22,965 nucleotides of DNA from Lentisphaeria bacterium UBA4640 (GTDB taxonomy: Bacteria > Verrucomicrobiota > Lentisphaeria > Victivallales > UBA1829), in the NCBI GenBank assembly GCA_002405835.1, contig DHMO01000051.1, positions 9,030-31,994 of the forward strand. The letters are read 5' to 3'. Position 1 is the stretch's first letter. Each line of letters opens with the position of its first letter. Positions 1 to 8,263 of this stretch are shown here, one piece after another. The translations under genes were made by a program, and so were the position numbers. The notes under the pieces were generated by a model, which was given only the letters and a program-made list of their open reading frames with translations, did no database searches and was not told the DNA's origin.

Positions 1-573
1 CCTGTTTGTGGAAGTGAATTGAAGGACGGCAAGTGCCCGAAAGGGCATCCCACTCGTCCTGTAGAGAAATGCTCTATCTGTGGAAGTGAATTGAAGTATG
101 GCAAGTGCCCGAAAGGACATCCTACTCCCATTGTAGAGAAATGTCCTGTCTGTGGAAGTGAATTGAAGGACGGGAAATGTCCGGAAGGTCATGTAGTTCC
201 CCCTGTAGAGACTTGTCCTGTTTGTGGAAGAGAATTGAAAGACGGCAAGTGTCCGAAAGGACATCCCATTCGTCCTGTAGAGAAATGCTCTATCTGTGGA
301 AGTGAATTGAAGGATGGTAAATGCCCGAAAGGTCATGTAGCTCCCCCTGTAGAGACTTGTCCTGTTTGTGAAAGTGAATTGAAGGATGGTAAATGCCCGG
401 AAAGACATCCCACTTGTCCTGTAGAGAAATGTTCTATCTGTGGAAGTGAATTGAAGGATGGCAAATGTCCGAAAGGACATCATCCTATTGCTCCCATTGT
501 AGAGAAATGTCCTGTCTGTGGAAGAGAATTGAAAGACGGGAAATGTCCGAAAGGACATCCTATAGTTCCTCCT
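1..573 (+). repeat. 72-bp in-frame tandem repeat encoding CxxC...CxxxH units
   Basis: Units begin with a Cys codon at 70, 142, 214, 286, 358, 430 and 508; the first unit lacks its first codon, which falls before the window. Seven units are 72 bp and the one at 430 is 78 bp, with two extra codons after the His. Units alternate between a CPVC type and a CSIC type. CPVC units followed by PVEK-CSIC recur as a 144-bp higher-order repeat (1+2, 4+5, 6+7). Zinc ligands are kept in every unit, although the unit at 358 changes the residue after CPVC from Gly to Glu and reads CPERH instead of CPKGH. High DNA identity between units suggests recent expansion by slippage or recombination. Confidence 0.9.
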
Positions 574-1863
574 CCTTCACCTGAAATTCTCGACTATACA
601 TTTACTGTTAAACTTGAACAGAAAAATGTGAACGGGGATTTGGTGAATGCTACATTTACTGCAGTACCGGATAAATCTATGGGAGATGTGGAATACAAGG
701 TCGAATCCTGGTCTGTGAACGGCGAGGTTCAGAAACCTGGTGAAAATATGAAAAATTTCACCACGGAGCTTTCCTATAAGAAACGCTATGAGATCACCGC
801 TGCAGTTACGGTAAATGGAAAAGAGCAGAAGGTCCTTCCGTATCAGTGGAACAGTGTTGATACACCAGTTTGGATGATTACCCGTGTAGGGAATCATGAT
901 AATGAATACCAGATGATTTGCACCAATTCCTCCAACACGGAATTTAAGGTGGAAAAGTGGAACAGCCCGGTTTTCAAGGATGCGAAAGGAAATGATGTTA
1001 CCGGCAAGTTCACTCCGGCAGCTCCGCGTCCGATTGATGACAACAAAGTCCTTTTTTCGTGGAGGCAAGACTACATGGGCGAGTATGTCTTAGAGCTTGA
1101 GGCCAATGTCGGGGTTGCATCAAACGGAGGCAAAGCGGAGACCGTATCTGTAAAAAATACGTTCGCATTTGTTAATGGTTCGATGGCGAATGCTTTAATC
1201 TCTCTGAAGTTTACAAATGCGAAGGGACGCATCTATCACTGCCTGGCAACTGCAACGGATGGTTCCCAGCATAGCGGAACTGCATTTGCTGTTACAGACA
1301 AGCTGCTGCTGACGAATTATCATGTTGCCGTCGGAAGCATTCCTGAGTATTACGATAACAAAGGAAATGAGCGTAAGGTGGATTCAGCCAAGCCACTTAT
1401 TCTGTCGAATGAAAAAGGAATCTACTATGCGAAAGTTCTCAATTCGGATCGTGCGACTGATATGGCATTGTTGAAATTGTGTGACAAGAACGGAAACGAG
1501 ACAGACAAGACTTTGCCATACTATTTCAAAGTTTCTGAAAAAGCTCCTGAATTAAATGCAAGAGTTTTTTCCGCCGGTTATCCTGCAGGAACGACAAGAT
1601 TTGGAGAACCCGCTTTTGTCGATGGAAAAATTGAGAATTGTGTAGATGATGGCAGCCGGGGGAATATCATACTTCATTTTTCTGATATCCAGCCAGGGTA
1701 CAGCGGAGGACCGTTGGTTTATATGGACAACGAGTCGGAAGTTGCGGGAGTAAACTCCAGTGGTATTGTAACAGGAACCCCTTTAAAAAAAGGAGTAAAA
1801 TTAGCAACCTCTGCGGCAGAGATCCGGAAAAAATTCCCGGAAATCTTTGAAGCCCGTCATTAA
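1..1863 (+). CDS. Zinc-ribbon repeat array fused to trypsin-like serine protease (5' partial)
   Basis: The frame is open from base 1, in the middle of a repeat, so the true start lies outside the window; the TTG at 19 is only the first in-frame start-like codon. Residues below are numbered from it. The N-terminus holds eight visible repeats of about 24 residues, each with C-x2-C-x8-C-x3-H, typical of small zinc-binding knuckles. A beta-rich, Ig-like region follows (about 190-395) with no motif I can name. The C-terminal 200 residues are a trypsin/HtrA-fold protease: His435 in TNYHVA, Asp481 in TDMALLKL, Ser562 in GYSGGPL, so the full triad is present. No PDZ domain is seen after it. Signal peptide or cytoplasmic location cannot be judged without the N-terminus. 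The zinc array probably binds a partner or nucleic acid and the protease is the effector; this is inference. The gene is AT-richer than the core and sits 21 bp before the next gene, probably in one operon. Confidence 0.85.
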   Translation, partial: PVCGSELKDGKCPKGHPTRPVEKCSICGSELKYGKCPKGHPTPIVEKCPVCGSELKDGKCPEGHVVPPVETCPVCGRELKDGKCPKGHPIRPVEKCSICGSELKDGKCPKGHVAPPVETCPVCESELKDGKCPERHPTCPVEKCSICGSELKDGKCPKGHHPIAPIVEKCPVCGRELKDGKCPKGHPIVPPPSPEILDYTFTVKLEQKNVNGDLVNATFTAVPDKSMGDVEYKVESWSVNGEVQKPGENMKNFTTELSYKKRYEITAAVTVNGKEQKVLPYQWNSVDTPVWMITRVGNHDNEYQMICTNSSNTEFKVEKWNSPVFKDAKGNDVTGKFTPAAPRPIDDNKVLFSWRQDYMGEYVLELEANVGVASNGGKAETVSVKNTFAFVNGSMANALISLKFTNAKGRIYHCLATATDGSQHSGTAFAVTDKLLLTNYHVAVGSIPEYYDNKGNERKVDSAKPLILSNEKGIYYAKVLNSDRATDMALLKLCDKNGNETDKTLPYYFKVSEKAPELNARVFSAGYPAGTTRFGEPAFVDGKIENCVDDGSRGNIILHFSDIQPGYSGGPLVYMDNESEVAGVNSSGIVTGTPLKKGVKLATSAAEIRKKFPEIFEARH

Positions 1864-1884
1864 GCTGCAAGGGTGGCTCTTTTT

Positions 1885-3453
1885 ATGCAAGGCGAAGAAA
1901 AAATATATTTCCGGAAATCTCTGGGAGTTGAATGCTCTTCCACTCAAGCAGCTTACAGTTACTTGGATGGAAGAGTGGATCAAAAAGAAATTTTCCTGCT
2001 GGATGGCAAGGAGATGTTTTTTTCAGATATTTTCGTTCAGGATGAACTTGTCAGGAAGATCGTTCGGGCTCATAAAACTTTAGATGAATTATTCCCTCCG
2101 CATAAGCAAAAGACTTTTTCTGAACGTTATGCTCTGTTCAAAAAAATAGTTCTTCGCGGAGATGATTCCAGTGCCTTGTTTTTGGCTGAATTAGACGAGA
2201 AAAAAGAGCAGCTCAGCAAGCAGAGAGTAGAATTGAAGTCATGTCGAAGTGAGTTGTGCTTTTACAAAAAAAGCAATGAGAAACTTGTTGGTTCCAGTAA
2301 AAATGCAATTCAAACTCTTCGGTATTTAGCCTTGATTATAGAAAGTCAGAAAAAGAATTTATCTGCCTATTCAAATTCATTTATCCATGATTCAGGAATT
2401 CTTGCAACAATAAAGCAATTGACCGAGAATCTGGGAGAGGCTATGGGCTGGAATGTTGATGCTGCAGTTGAGCCGGAAAATGAGCAGCAGGCAATTCGTA
2501 CACTGGAGATAATTAACGATTTTCGAGAAAAGACTGATTGTGAAATCCGTGCTAGAAAAACGGAGTTAGAACAATTGACAGCCTCTGCAAATGCTAAAAT
2601 AAACGCTGATCGGGAATCTGTAAGAAAAGAAAAAGAGAAAATTCTGCAGGAAATGAAGGATGCAAAAGCGAAAGCTTTTTATGAAATTCAAGAAGAGCGT
2701 TCTCTATGTGAGCAGGAAATTCAAGAAGCAAAAGAAAAAGAACGCACTTTGATTAAAGAATGGAAAAATTCGGTGATGGCATCTCTTCAGATTAAGGTTG
2801 ATGAGCTGAGTGCGTTGAGAAATGCAGCCGGAAAGTATGAATTGTCGGTTCGTGAATATGCGAAAAAGCTGTTTAATAAATTGTCTGTTTCATCCCCCCG
2901 ATATTATGCTTTTCCAGTTCCTGAGAAGATATTATATAATTCAATAAGATCATGTGTCGATAATGGCAAGCTGGCAGATGTTGCACCGCGAGACGTTCTT
3001 GCGGTATTTGACTGTTCCCGCATGAAGAACGGGACCTGCGGAATACTGGTTTCGACTCACGCATTCTACTTGTTTAACGAGGAGATAAAGAAAAAATATC
3101 AGCTTCACAGAGATAATAAAATAAATCCGGTTTTAAAAAAATCGAAATGGAGGACTTATTGGGCGTGGTGTGGGGGAATAAACTTAATTTTTTCTTTTGT
3201 CCTAGTCGTATTTTATTATAAAGAGAATTCTTTTCTCTTTCCTTTATTTACCTCTTTTTTTTCTTTCCTCCTTGCTTTTTTGTCTGCACCCAAAATTATG
3301 ATAAAATGCAATGGAGTCGTCATGCTGACATATTCTCAGCGAAGGACATACGGTATCGAGCGCTTTTGCGATAATATAAATGAATTATGTACTTCGCTGT
3401 GGATGACAAAGGAAGAGATGGCTGAAATAGAAAAAATCAAGCTGGATTTTTGA
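1885..3453 (+). CDS. Coiled-coil protein with C-terminal membrane hairpin, PH-like region suspected
   Basis: I do not recognise a named family. The ATG at 1885 is preferred because AAGGG and GGTGG lie 8-11 bases upstream; a GTG at 1873 would add four residues. The 522-aa product has a mixed N-terminal region of about 100 residues, then long charged heptad-like helices rich in Glu/Lys (strongest around 200-320), then a beta-like block (about 370-400, with VLAVFDCS and GILVSTHAFYLF). Two hydrophobic segments follow at about 428-446 and 451-471. A last beta-like stretch and an amphipathic helix end the protein. The FDxS...GILxTxxxFY pattern split by a membrane hairpin recalls bacterial PH-like domains, but that is a guess. 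No enzyme motif is visible. It follows the protease gene by about 20 bp, so it may be the protease's membrane anchor, sensor or substrate. Confidence 0.8.
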   Translation: MQGEEKIYFRKSLGVECSSTQAAYSYLDGRVDQKEIFLLDGKEMFFSDIFVQDELVRKIVRAHKTLDELFPPHKQKTFSERYALFKKIVLRGDDSSALFLAELDEKKEQLSKQRVELKSCRSELCFYKKSNEKLVGSSKNAIQTLRYLALIIESQKKNLSAYSNSFIHDSGILATIKQLTENLGEAMGWNVDAAVEPENEQQAIRTLEIINDFREKTDCEIRARKTELEQLTASANAKINADRESVRKEKEKILQEMKDAKAKAFYEIQEERSLCEQEIQEAKEKERTLIKEWKNSVMASLQIKVDELSALRNAAGKYELSVREYAKKLFNKLSVSSPRYYAFPVPEKILYNSIRSCVDNGKLADVAPRDVLAVFDCSRMKNGTCGILVSTHAFYLFNEEIKKKYQLHRDNKINPVLKKSKWRTYWAWCGGINLIFSFVLVVFYYKENSFLFPLFTSFFSFLLAFLSAPKIMIKCNGVVMLTYSQRRTYGIERFCDNINELCTSLWMTKEEMAEIEKIKLDF

Positions 3454-3479
3454 AATAGCCGCAGATTCTTTTTCGCTCT

Positions 3480-4931
3480 TCAGTTTTCCACCACTTCTTC
3501 CTCCACGGGGGCGGGGGGGAGGTCGATGACTTTGATGGTCTTCCAGACGCCGGAACGGCGGCGGAGGACCATGAGGAAGGCGTCAACTCCAAGATAAAAG
3601 GTCAGAAGTCCCCAGATCGCGGAAAGACTCGAATTGATGAAGTAAACCATCAGGATCGTACCGGGAATCTGGATCAGCCAGGAGGTCGAGACGCCGATCA
3701 ACAGCGGGATCTTCGTGTCGCCGGCACCGCGGAGACTGCCCATTGTGATGAATCGCGTCGCATCAAAAACATTGAACAGAACCGCCCAGTGAAGAACCGT
3801 TACAACCAGACGCTCCACTAACTCCGTATCCATTCCAGTTGAACCGCCGCGCGAACTGAAAAGATGCGCAAGAAGTTCCGGACAGAATAAGTAAAACAGT
3901 GCGGCAAACGCCATCCACGCGATCAGCATCCGCCAGGAACGCCAGCAGATCCGTTCCGCAACCAGGAGACGCCGGCGGCCGATGTACTGGCCCGTAATGA
4001 TGCTCGTAGCATCCATCAGACCGATCATCGGCATGTTGCCGATCATGTTTATCGAAAGCGCAATGCTCGTCGCCGCAAGCGCTTCGTTGCCCGTGTAGCC
4101 GATCATCATGACAACAATCGCAAAAGCTGCGTTGCGGATGAACGCCTGGAGTCCGGCGGGCGTGCCGAAACAGAGAAGTTTGCGGAAAATCGCCCAGTCA
4201 AAAGTCCGGTTGGAACGGGTTGCGTACTCCCTCTGGTCGTGCAGCAGAAAACAGGTCGCGGCGATTGCCAGTGTACAGAGGTTCGCGATGGAGTTTGCGA
4301 GTCCGGCTCCGAGAATTCCGAGCGCGGGAAGTCCGAGTTTGCCGAAAATCAGAAGGTAATTCAGCGGAACATTGATGCAGCAGCCGATGATTTTCACCTT
4401 GGCGACAAAGCTCGTTCTGCCGCGTCCGGTGAAAAATGAAAAGAACGCCGTTTCCATGCAGGTCAGCCCCGCGCAGGGCACCATGCCGGTGAAGTACTCG
4501 ATTTCGTAATTCGCAATCTGCGGGTCGTGCCCGTTGTGCAGGAAAATCCATTTCCCGCCAAGCGGAAGCAGGAGTGCAAGAATTGCGGCGACGGAAGTCC
4601 CAAAGTAGAAGCCGTTCCATGCGGTGCGGACGCATCCGTCGCGGTTGCCGGCTCCGTAGTACTGCGAAACAACCGTCGCTGTGAAGCCCGTCGTTATGAG
4701 GAAGAACGCCATGAGCGTAAAGAACATCTGACCGGCGGGCATGGAGGCGGCGATTTCCTCGGGCGAATTTTTCGCGAGGAAAATGCGGTTCACCACCATC
4801 ATGACCGTGTTGCTGGCGCTGAGGATGATCAGCGGCCAGGCAAGACGCCAGATTTCAAAGTATCCGCCGGGCTCCAGAAACTGGCGCCGGCTGAACATCG
4901 CGGCAAAGCTGTTCCATAAACGGGCGGGCAT
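3480..4931 (-). CDS. MATE family multidrug/cation antiporter
   Basis: This 483-aa protein has about twelve hydrophobic segments in two halves, the usual size and layout of MATE exporters, which use Na+ or H+ gradients to expel drugs or metabolites across the inner membrane. Typical features are the short N-terminal helix leading into WPLIILSASNTVMMVVNRIF, the GFTATVVSQYYGAGN segment after the second helix, and SLRGAGDTKIPLLIG in the second half (matching the MATE consensus LRGxGDTxxP). It starts 6 nt after the reductase stop with no clear Shine-Dalgarno, so it is probably co-transcribed and perhaps translationally dependent on that gene; an alternative Met lies 11 codons in. Its C-terminus converges on the coiled-coil gene with only 26 bp between the stops. 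The substrate cannot be read from the sequence. Confidence 0.93.
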   Translation of the reverse strand: MPARLWNSFAAMFSRRQFLEPGGYFEIWRLAWPLIILSASNTVMMVVNRIFLAKNSPEEIAASMPAGQMFFTLMAFFLITTGFTATVVSQYYGAGNRDGCVRTAWNGFYFGTSVAAILALLLPLGGKWIFLHNGHDPQIANYEIEYFTGMVPCAGLTCMETAFFSFFTGRGRTSFVAKVKIIGCCINVPLNYLLIFGKLGLPALGILGAGLANSIANLCTLAIAATCFLLHDQREYATRSNRTFDWAIFRKLLCFGTPAGLQAFIRNAAFAIVVMMIGYTGNEALAATSIALSINMIGNMPMIGLMDATSIITGQYIGRRRLLVAERICWRSWRMLIAWMAFAALFYLFCPELLAHLFSSRGGSTGMDTELVERLVVTVLHWAVLFNVFDATRFITMGSLRGAGDTKIPLLIGVSTSWLIQIPGTILMVYFINSSLSAIWGLLTFYLGVDAFLMVLRRRSGVWKTIKVIDLPPAPVEEEVVEN

Positions 4932-4937
4932 GGAGGA

Positions 4938-6428
4938 TCAAAGTCCGAGACGCGCCATGATTTTGTCAACAGCTTCATCGTCCGGCGTCGGTTCGGCGTC
5001 GGGCGTGCCGAGAATCTGCGCGGGATCGGTCTTCGAGTAGAACTGCCAGCAGAGCGTGCCGTCTTTGGCAGTTCCGTTCAAGCCGATTTCCGCAGTCGGG
5101 TGCGTGGTGCAGCAGCTCGGACAGCCGGAAATGCGGATTTTGTCGATGATTGTATCGGCAAGACGGATTTTCTCCTCCTCTTTTCCGGCAAAGTGTGCGT
5201 CGAGCAGTTCCCCGACTTTGTCGCCGATTTCCGGTGAGTTGCGGAGTCCGATTTTGCAGACGGTGCAGCCGACGCAGGTGACGATCTGACCGACGAACGA
5301 TTTGAGCGTGGTATCGAGTTTCGGCAGGAGTTTCAGCAGGTCGTCGTAAAGCGCGGGGAGGGCGTCGGTCGGGAAGTCGACGAAATAAAAATCGCGCGCG
5401 GTGGTGAGACGCATTTCCGCGAGCGAGTATTTATCCATGATCCACGCGAAGGCTTCGAGGTCCTTGACGCGGAAGTTTCCGTGGGGGATGCGGACGTGGA
5501 CGAGCGATTCCTCCTCTTTGATCGAGGGACGGGTGTTGATGCGTTTCCACGTGTCGAGTCCCGGGTTGAGATGTGCGCTGAAACTGCGGGGGAGAATGCG
5601 TTCACGGGACTTGCCGAATTCAGGTTTGAGGTCGGGAGTGTCGGCCTTTTCGAAATATTCGAGCCAGAGCTTGCGGAATTCCTCTGCGCCGAGTTCGCGG
5701 ACAAGGTAGCGGATTCGCGCCTGTGCGCGGTTTGTGCGGTTGCCGCGTTCGGAGAAAAGATCAATCATCGCTTTCGCCGCTTTTCCCGCTTTGGCGACGG
5801 GGATGAAGTCGATAAGCGGAATGCCTTCGGCGCTGTTGCGTCCGATTCCGCCGCCGCCCCAGACGCGGAAGCCCTTCATGCCGTCTTTTTTGACTGCGAG
5901 GAATCCGAGGTCCTGAATGTGGGCGAGGCGTTCATCTTCCGGTGCATCGTACATGCCGATTTTGATTTTGCGCGGCAGGTGAAATGCGGGTTCGAGTGTG
6001 AAAATATATTTTTTCAGTTCTTCCGCATAGGGGAAGACATCGAAAACGGAATCTTTGCGGACTCCGCATAGGGGGGCTGTCAGGAGGTTGCGGAAGGTGT
6101 CGCCGCCACCGCCGCGGAACGGCAGACCGAGTTCCTGACAGAGATCCATGACGGCTTCAATCCGGTTCGGGTTTACGTTGTGGAGCTGGACATCCTGGCG
6201 CGTGGTGAAGTGGAGATAGGCGGCTTTTGAGCATTTGCCGATTTCGATGAGCTTGCGCAGAGTCTCCTGCGAAATGCGTCCGCCGTTGATGCGGATGCGC
6301 ATCATGAACTGATCATTTTTCTGCTGATAGATTCCGTATGGTGCAAAGAAGCTCTTGATTTCCGCCGCCTTTTTGTTTCCGGCGAGGAATTCCCGGAGAG
6401 CCGCTTTCTCGTTTGCGTAGTCGTACAT
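4938..6428 (-). CDS. Siroheme nitrite/sulfite reductase (ferredoxin-type)
   Basis: This catalyses six-electron reduction of nitrite to ammonia or sulfite to sulfide, using a coupled siroheme and 4Fe-4S centre. The two-fold reductase architecture is visible: ferredoxin-like half (about 50-110), a siroheme-binding half, then a second pair from about 310. Cluster ligands match C-x5-C-x44-C-x3-C: Cys385 and Cys391 in CVGCTVC, and Cys436 and Cys440 in GCPSCC. Two extra Cys (388 and 439) lie inside these motifs. Basic substrate-pocket candidates are in MRIRINGG and TTRQDVQLHN. The ATG at 6428 is chosen because CAGGAGGCGG lies 5 bases upstream; an upstream in-frame start at 6488 would add 20 residues and has no ribosome site. 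At 496 aa it is shorter than assimilatory CysI. With no CysJ-like partner or siroheme synthesis gene nearby, nitrite versus sulfite cannot be decided. Confidence 0.92.
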   Translation of the reverse strand: MYDYANEKAALREFLAGNKKAAEIKSFFAPYGIYQQKNDQFMMRIRINGGRISQETLRKLIEIGKCSKAAYLHFTTRQDVQLHNVNPNRIEAVMDLCQELGLPFRGGGGDTFRNLLTAPLCGVRKDSVFDVFPYAEELKKYIFTLEPAFHLPRKIKIGMYDAPEDERLAHIQDLGFLAVKKDGMKGFRVWGGGGIGRNSAEGIPLIDFIPVAKAGKAAKAMIDLFSERGNRTNRAQARIRYLVRELGAEEFRKLWLEYFEKADTPDLKPEFGKSRERILPRSFSAHLNPGLDTWKRINTRPSIKEEESLVHVRIPHGNFRVKDLEAFAWIMDKYSLAEMRLTTARDFYFVDFPTDALPALYDDLLKLLPKLDTTLKSFVGQIVTCVGCTVCKIGLRNSPEIGDKVGELLDAHFAGKEEEKIRLADTIIDKIRISGCPSCCTTHPTAEIGLNGTAKDGTLCWQFYSKTDPAQILGTPDAEPTPDDEAVDKIMARLGL

Positions 6429-6460
6429 CGTTTCCGCCTCCTGATTCTGATATTGTAAGG

Positions 6461-6488
6461 AATATACTTGTTTTTTTGCGGAATGCAA
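6461..6488 (-). promoter_or_regulatory. Promoter for the reductase-MATE operon
   Basis: On the minus strand TTGCAT (6488-6483) and TATATT (6466-6461) are 16 bp apart, giving a start about 25 bases upstream of the ribosome site at 6434-6443. It interleaves with the divergent plus-strand promoter, so the two would compete for RNA polymerase. Confidence 0.5.
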
Positions 6489-6496
6489 TCTATATT
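6468..6496 (+). promoter_or_regulatory. Promoter for the sixA-like/YkgJ-like operon
   Basis: TTGTTT (6468-6473) and TATATT (6491-6496) are 17 bp apart, predicting a start near 6503 and a leader of about 22 bases with AAGGA at 6511-6515 before the ATG at 6525. This placement also argues against the more upstream in-frame starts of the phosphatase. Confidence 0.6.
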
Positions 6497-6524
6497 ATCA
6501 AGGAAAATGAAAGGAATTTTTAGA

Positions 6525-7022
6525 ATGCCGAAAACTATTCTGCTGATCCGTCATGCAAAACCGCAGCCGTTCGGGCTTGTCCGCAACGATTTTGACCGCT
6601 CGCTGGATCCGCGCGGCGTGCTCGAAGCGAAAAAAGCCGGAGCCGAACTGCGGAAACGGGGGATTCATCCGGAGCTCTGTGTGTCGAGTCCCGCGCCGCG
6701 TGCGCTCTACACTCTGCGGCTGATGCTGACGGAGATGAAGCTGGATCCGGATCAGATCGTGACCGACCGCGCGATCTACGAGGGCGATCTCTCCGCGCTC
6801 CTGAACATCGTCCGCGCATTTCCGGATGAGGTTTCCTGCGCGGTGTTCTGCGGACACAATCCGGGGATTTCCGAACTCGTCGGACAGCTCTTCAACAGCT
6901 ATTCATCCGCAATGAACACCTGCGAAGTTGTCGCGCTGACCCTTGATACGGATCGCTGGATTGATGCCGGGCTTGTCCCCGCCGTCTGCACGTTCCGTCT
7001 GACATCCGGTTCCCGCGCATGA
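6525..7022 (+). CDS. sixA: SixA-like phosphohistidine phosphatase
   Basis: The 165-aa protein is a small histidine phosphatase of the SixA type, which removes phosphate from phosphohistidine in signalling or phosphotransferase proteins. The catalytic motif is LLIRHAK with Arg9 and His10, and the second His is His111 in CGHNPGI. The spacing, short length and GHNPG signature match SixA rather than phosphoglycerate mutase. The start is MPKTILL, supported by AAGGA nine bases upstream and by the promoter position. The stop overlaps the next start by 4 nt (ATGA), so the two proteins are probably made together. The physiological target is unknown; no phosphotransfer system is present in the window. 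Confidence 0.88.
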   Translation: MPKTILLIRHAKPQPFGLVRNDFDRSLDPRGVLEAKKAGAELRKRGIHPELCVSSPAPRALYTLRLMLTEMKLDPDQIVTDRAIYEGDLSALLNIVRAFPDEVSCAVFCGHNPGISELVGQLFNSYSSAMNTCEVVALTLDTDRWIDAGLVPAVCTFRLTSGSRA

Positions 7023-8263
7023 AGAAAATTTACTGCGATCCAGACCAGACACTCGGCTGCGCCGGCTGCGGCAAGTGCTGCGGCAACTGGGGAGTACCTG
7101 TGACGGAGGAGGAGTTTCGCCGGATCTGTGCTCTGCCGCTGACCGGGCTTCCCGTGTCTGTTGAGCGGTGTTTCACGCGGACAAAGGACGGACTTTATCT
7201 GTCAAAGCGAGACGGACGCTGTATTTTTCTCGATGTGGAAAAGAAATGCCGGATTCATGCGCAGTTCGGGTTCGATGCAAAACCGCTGACCTGCCGTCTC
7301 TATCCGCTGGATGTGCGGACGTGGAGCGACGGTTCCGTTTCCGCTTCTCTGCGCTGTGACTGTCCCGCCGCCGCGTGCGGACAGGGAACTCCGCTGCGGG
7401 AGTGCGGAAAACAGATTCTTAAATTCGCCGCTGAACTGGCAGACCGCAGGAAAACTGCGACGGCGGATTACTCGGATGTCCTCGCGCCGGAAGTCGCGCG
7501 TCTGCATGAGATTGCGGATGCATACGAACGGATTCTGATGGAGCCGTCCGTGCCGTTGAACGTCCGGTTTTATGCGGCGGCTTGTCTGATTCATTTTCAC
7601 TCCAAACCGGGGAATTCCGATGATATTCTGGAGGCGGAGGAGTTCGGGGAGGATGCGTTTTCATTTTTCCGGCGGAGCGTGGATCACCTGACGGCGTGTC
7701 TGGCGGAGCCGCCGAAACTGCGGCGCGACGCGCTTGTCGCTTTCCGTTTCCTGTTCTGGAATTTTTTGCGGGCGGATGAATCCGCCTCGTTTTTGCGCCG
7801 TCTGACGGGAACGTTCGATTCTCTGCGTTTCATTCTCGGCGGAGGAACGCTGAAGCGGACTTCGGCCGGTTACGATGTGAACGCCAAAGGAGTGTTTGCC
7901 GCGATGAACCGCTGCACACCGGAACCGGGGGCGTTCGAACCTTATCTGCGTTTTCTGCGCGGGCGCCTTGCGTCTCTGCACTTCTGCGGGACGCCGTCGC
8001 ACGGGCTGACATTTGAGGAGGGGATGCTGTATCTGCTTGCATCTTATCCGGCGATTCGGGCGCTGGCGTCACTTTCTGCGTTGTCGCGGGGGAGACTTCA
8101 GTTCAGTGCGGACGATATGACGCGTGCGGTGATGCGGCTGGATCACGGTTTTCTGCGGACTGGTCTTTATTCGCTGAAATCCATGCGCAGTTCACTGCGG
8201 AAACTCGTTTCGGAAGAGAACTTCGCGGCGTTACTTGCCTGCTGTCCGGAGAAGACGGAATGA
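7019..8263 (+). CDS. YkgJ-type Cys-cluster protein with long C-terminal extension
   Basis: The first 120 residues match the YkgJ/FliB-like putative zinc- or iron-chelating family: Cys14, Cys17, Cys20 and Cys21 in the CAGCGKCC motif, then Cys68, Cys77 and Cys92, the last in KPLTCRLYP. The KPxxCRxYP signature is characteristic. Extra cysteines at 113, 115 and 120 follow. The remaining 290 residues look mostly helical and I do not recognise them; the usual YkgJ protein is only about 100-250 aa long. The start overlaps the sixA-like stop (ATGA). The 3' end overlaps the convergent secreted-protein gene by 33 bp. Family members are metal-binding proteins of poorly known function; a role in protein modification is only by analogy with flagellin N-methylase. 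Confidence 0.85.
   Translation: MKKIYCDPDQTLGCAGCGKCCGNWGVPVTEEEFRRICALPLTGLPVSVERCFTRTKDGLYLSKRDGRCIFLDVEKKCRIHAQFGFDAKPLTCRLYPLDVRTWSDGSVSASLRCDCPAAACGQGTPLRECGKQILKFAAELADRRKTATADYSDVLAPEVARLHEIADAYERILMEPSVPLNVRFYAAACLIHFHSKPGNSDDILEAEEFGEDAFSFFRRSVDHLTACLAEPPKLRRDALVAFRFLFWNFLRADESASFLRRLTGTFDSLRFILGGGTLKRTSAGYDVNAKGVFAAMNRCTPEPGAFEPYLRFLRGRLASLHFCGTPSHGLTFEEGMLYLLASYPAIRALASLSALSRGRLQFSADDMTRAVMRLDHGFLRTGLYSLKSMRSSLRKLVSEENFAALLACCPEKTE

Noticed and set aside
1..573. Tandem repeats as a CRISPR array
   Set aside because: Units are contiguous coding repeats with no spacers and keep frame and Cys/His codons.
1667..2083. Short frames across the junction of the protease and coiled-coil genes
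   Set aside because: They are other-frame readings of two genes with clear protein features; none has a ribosome site.
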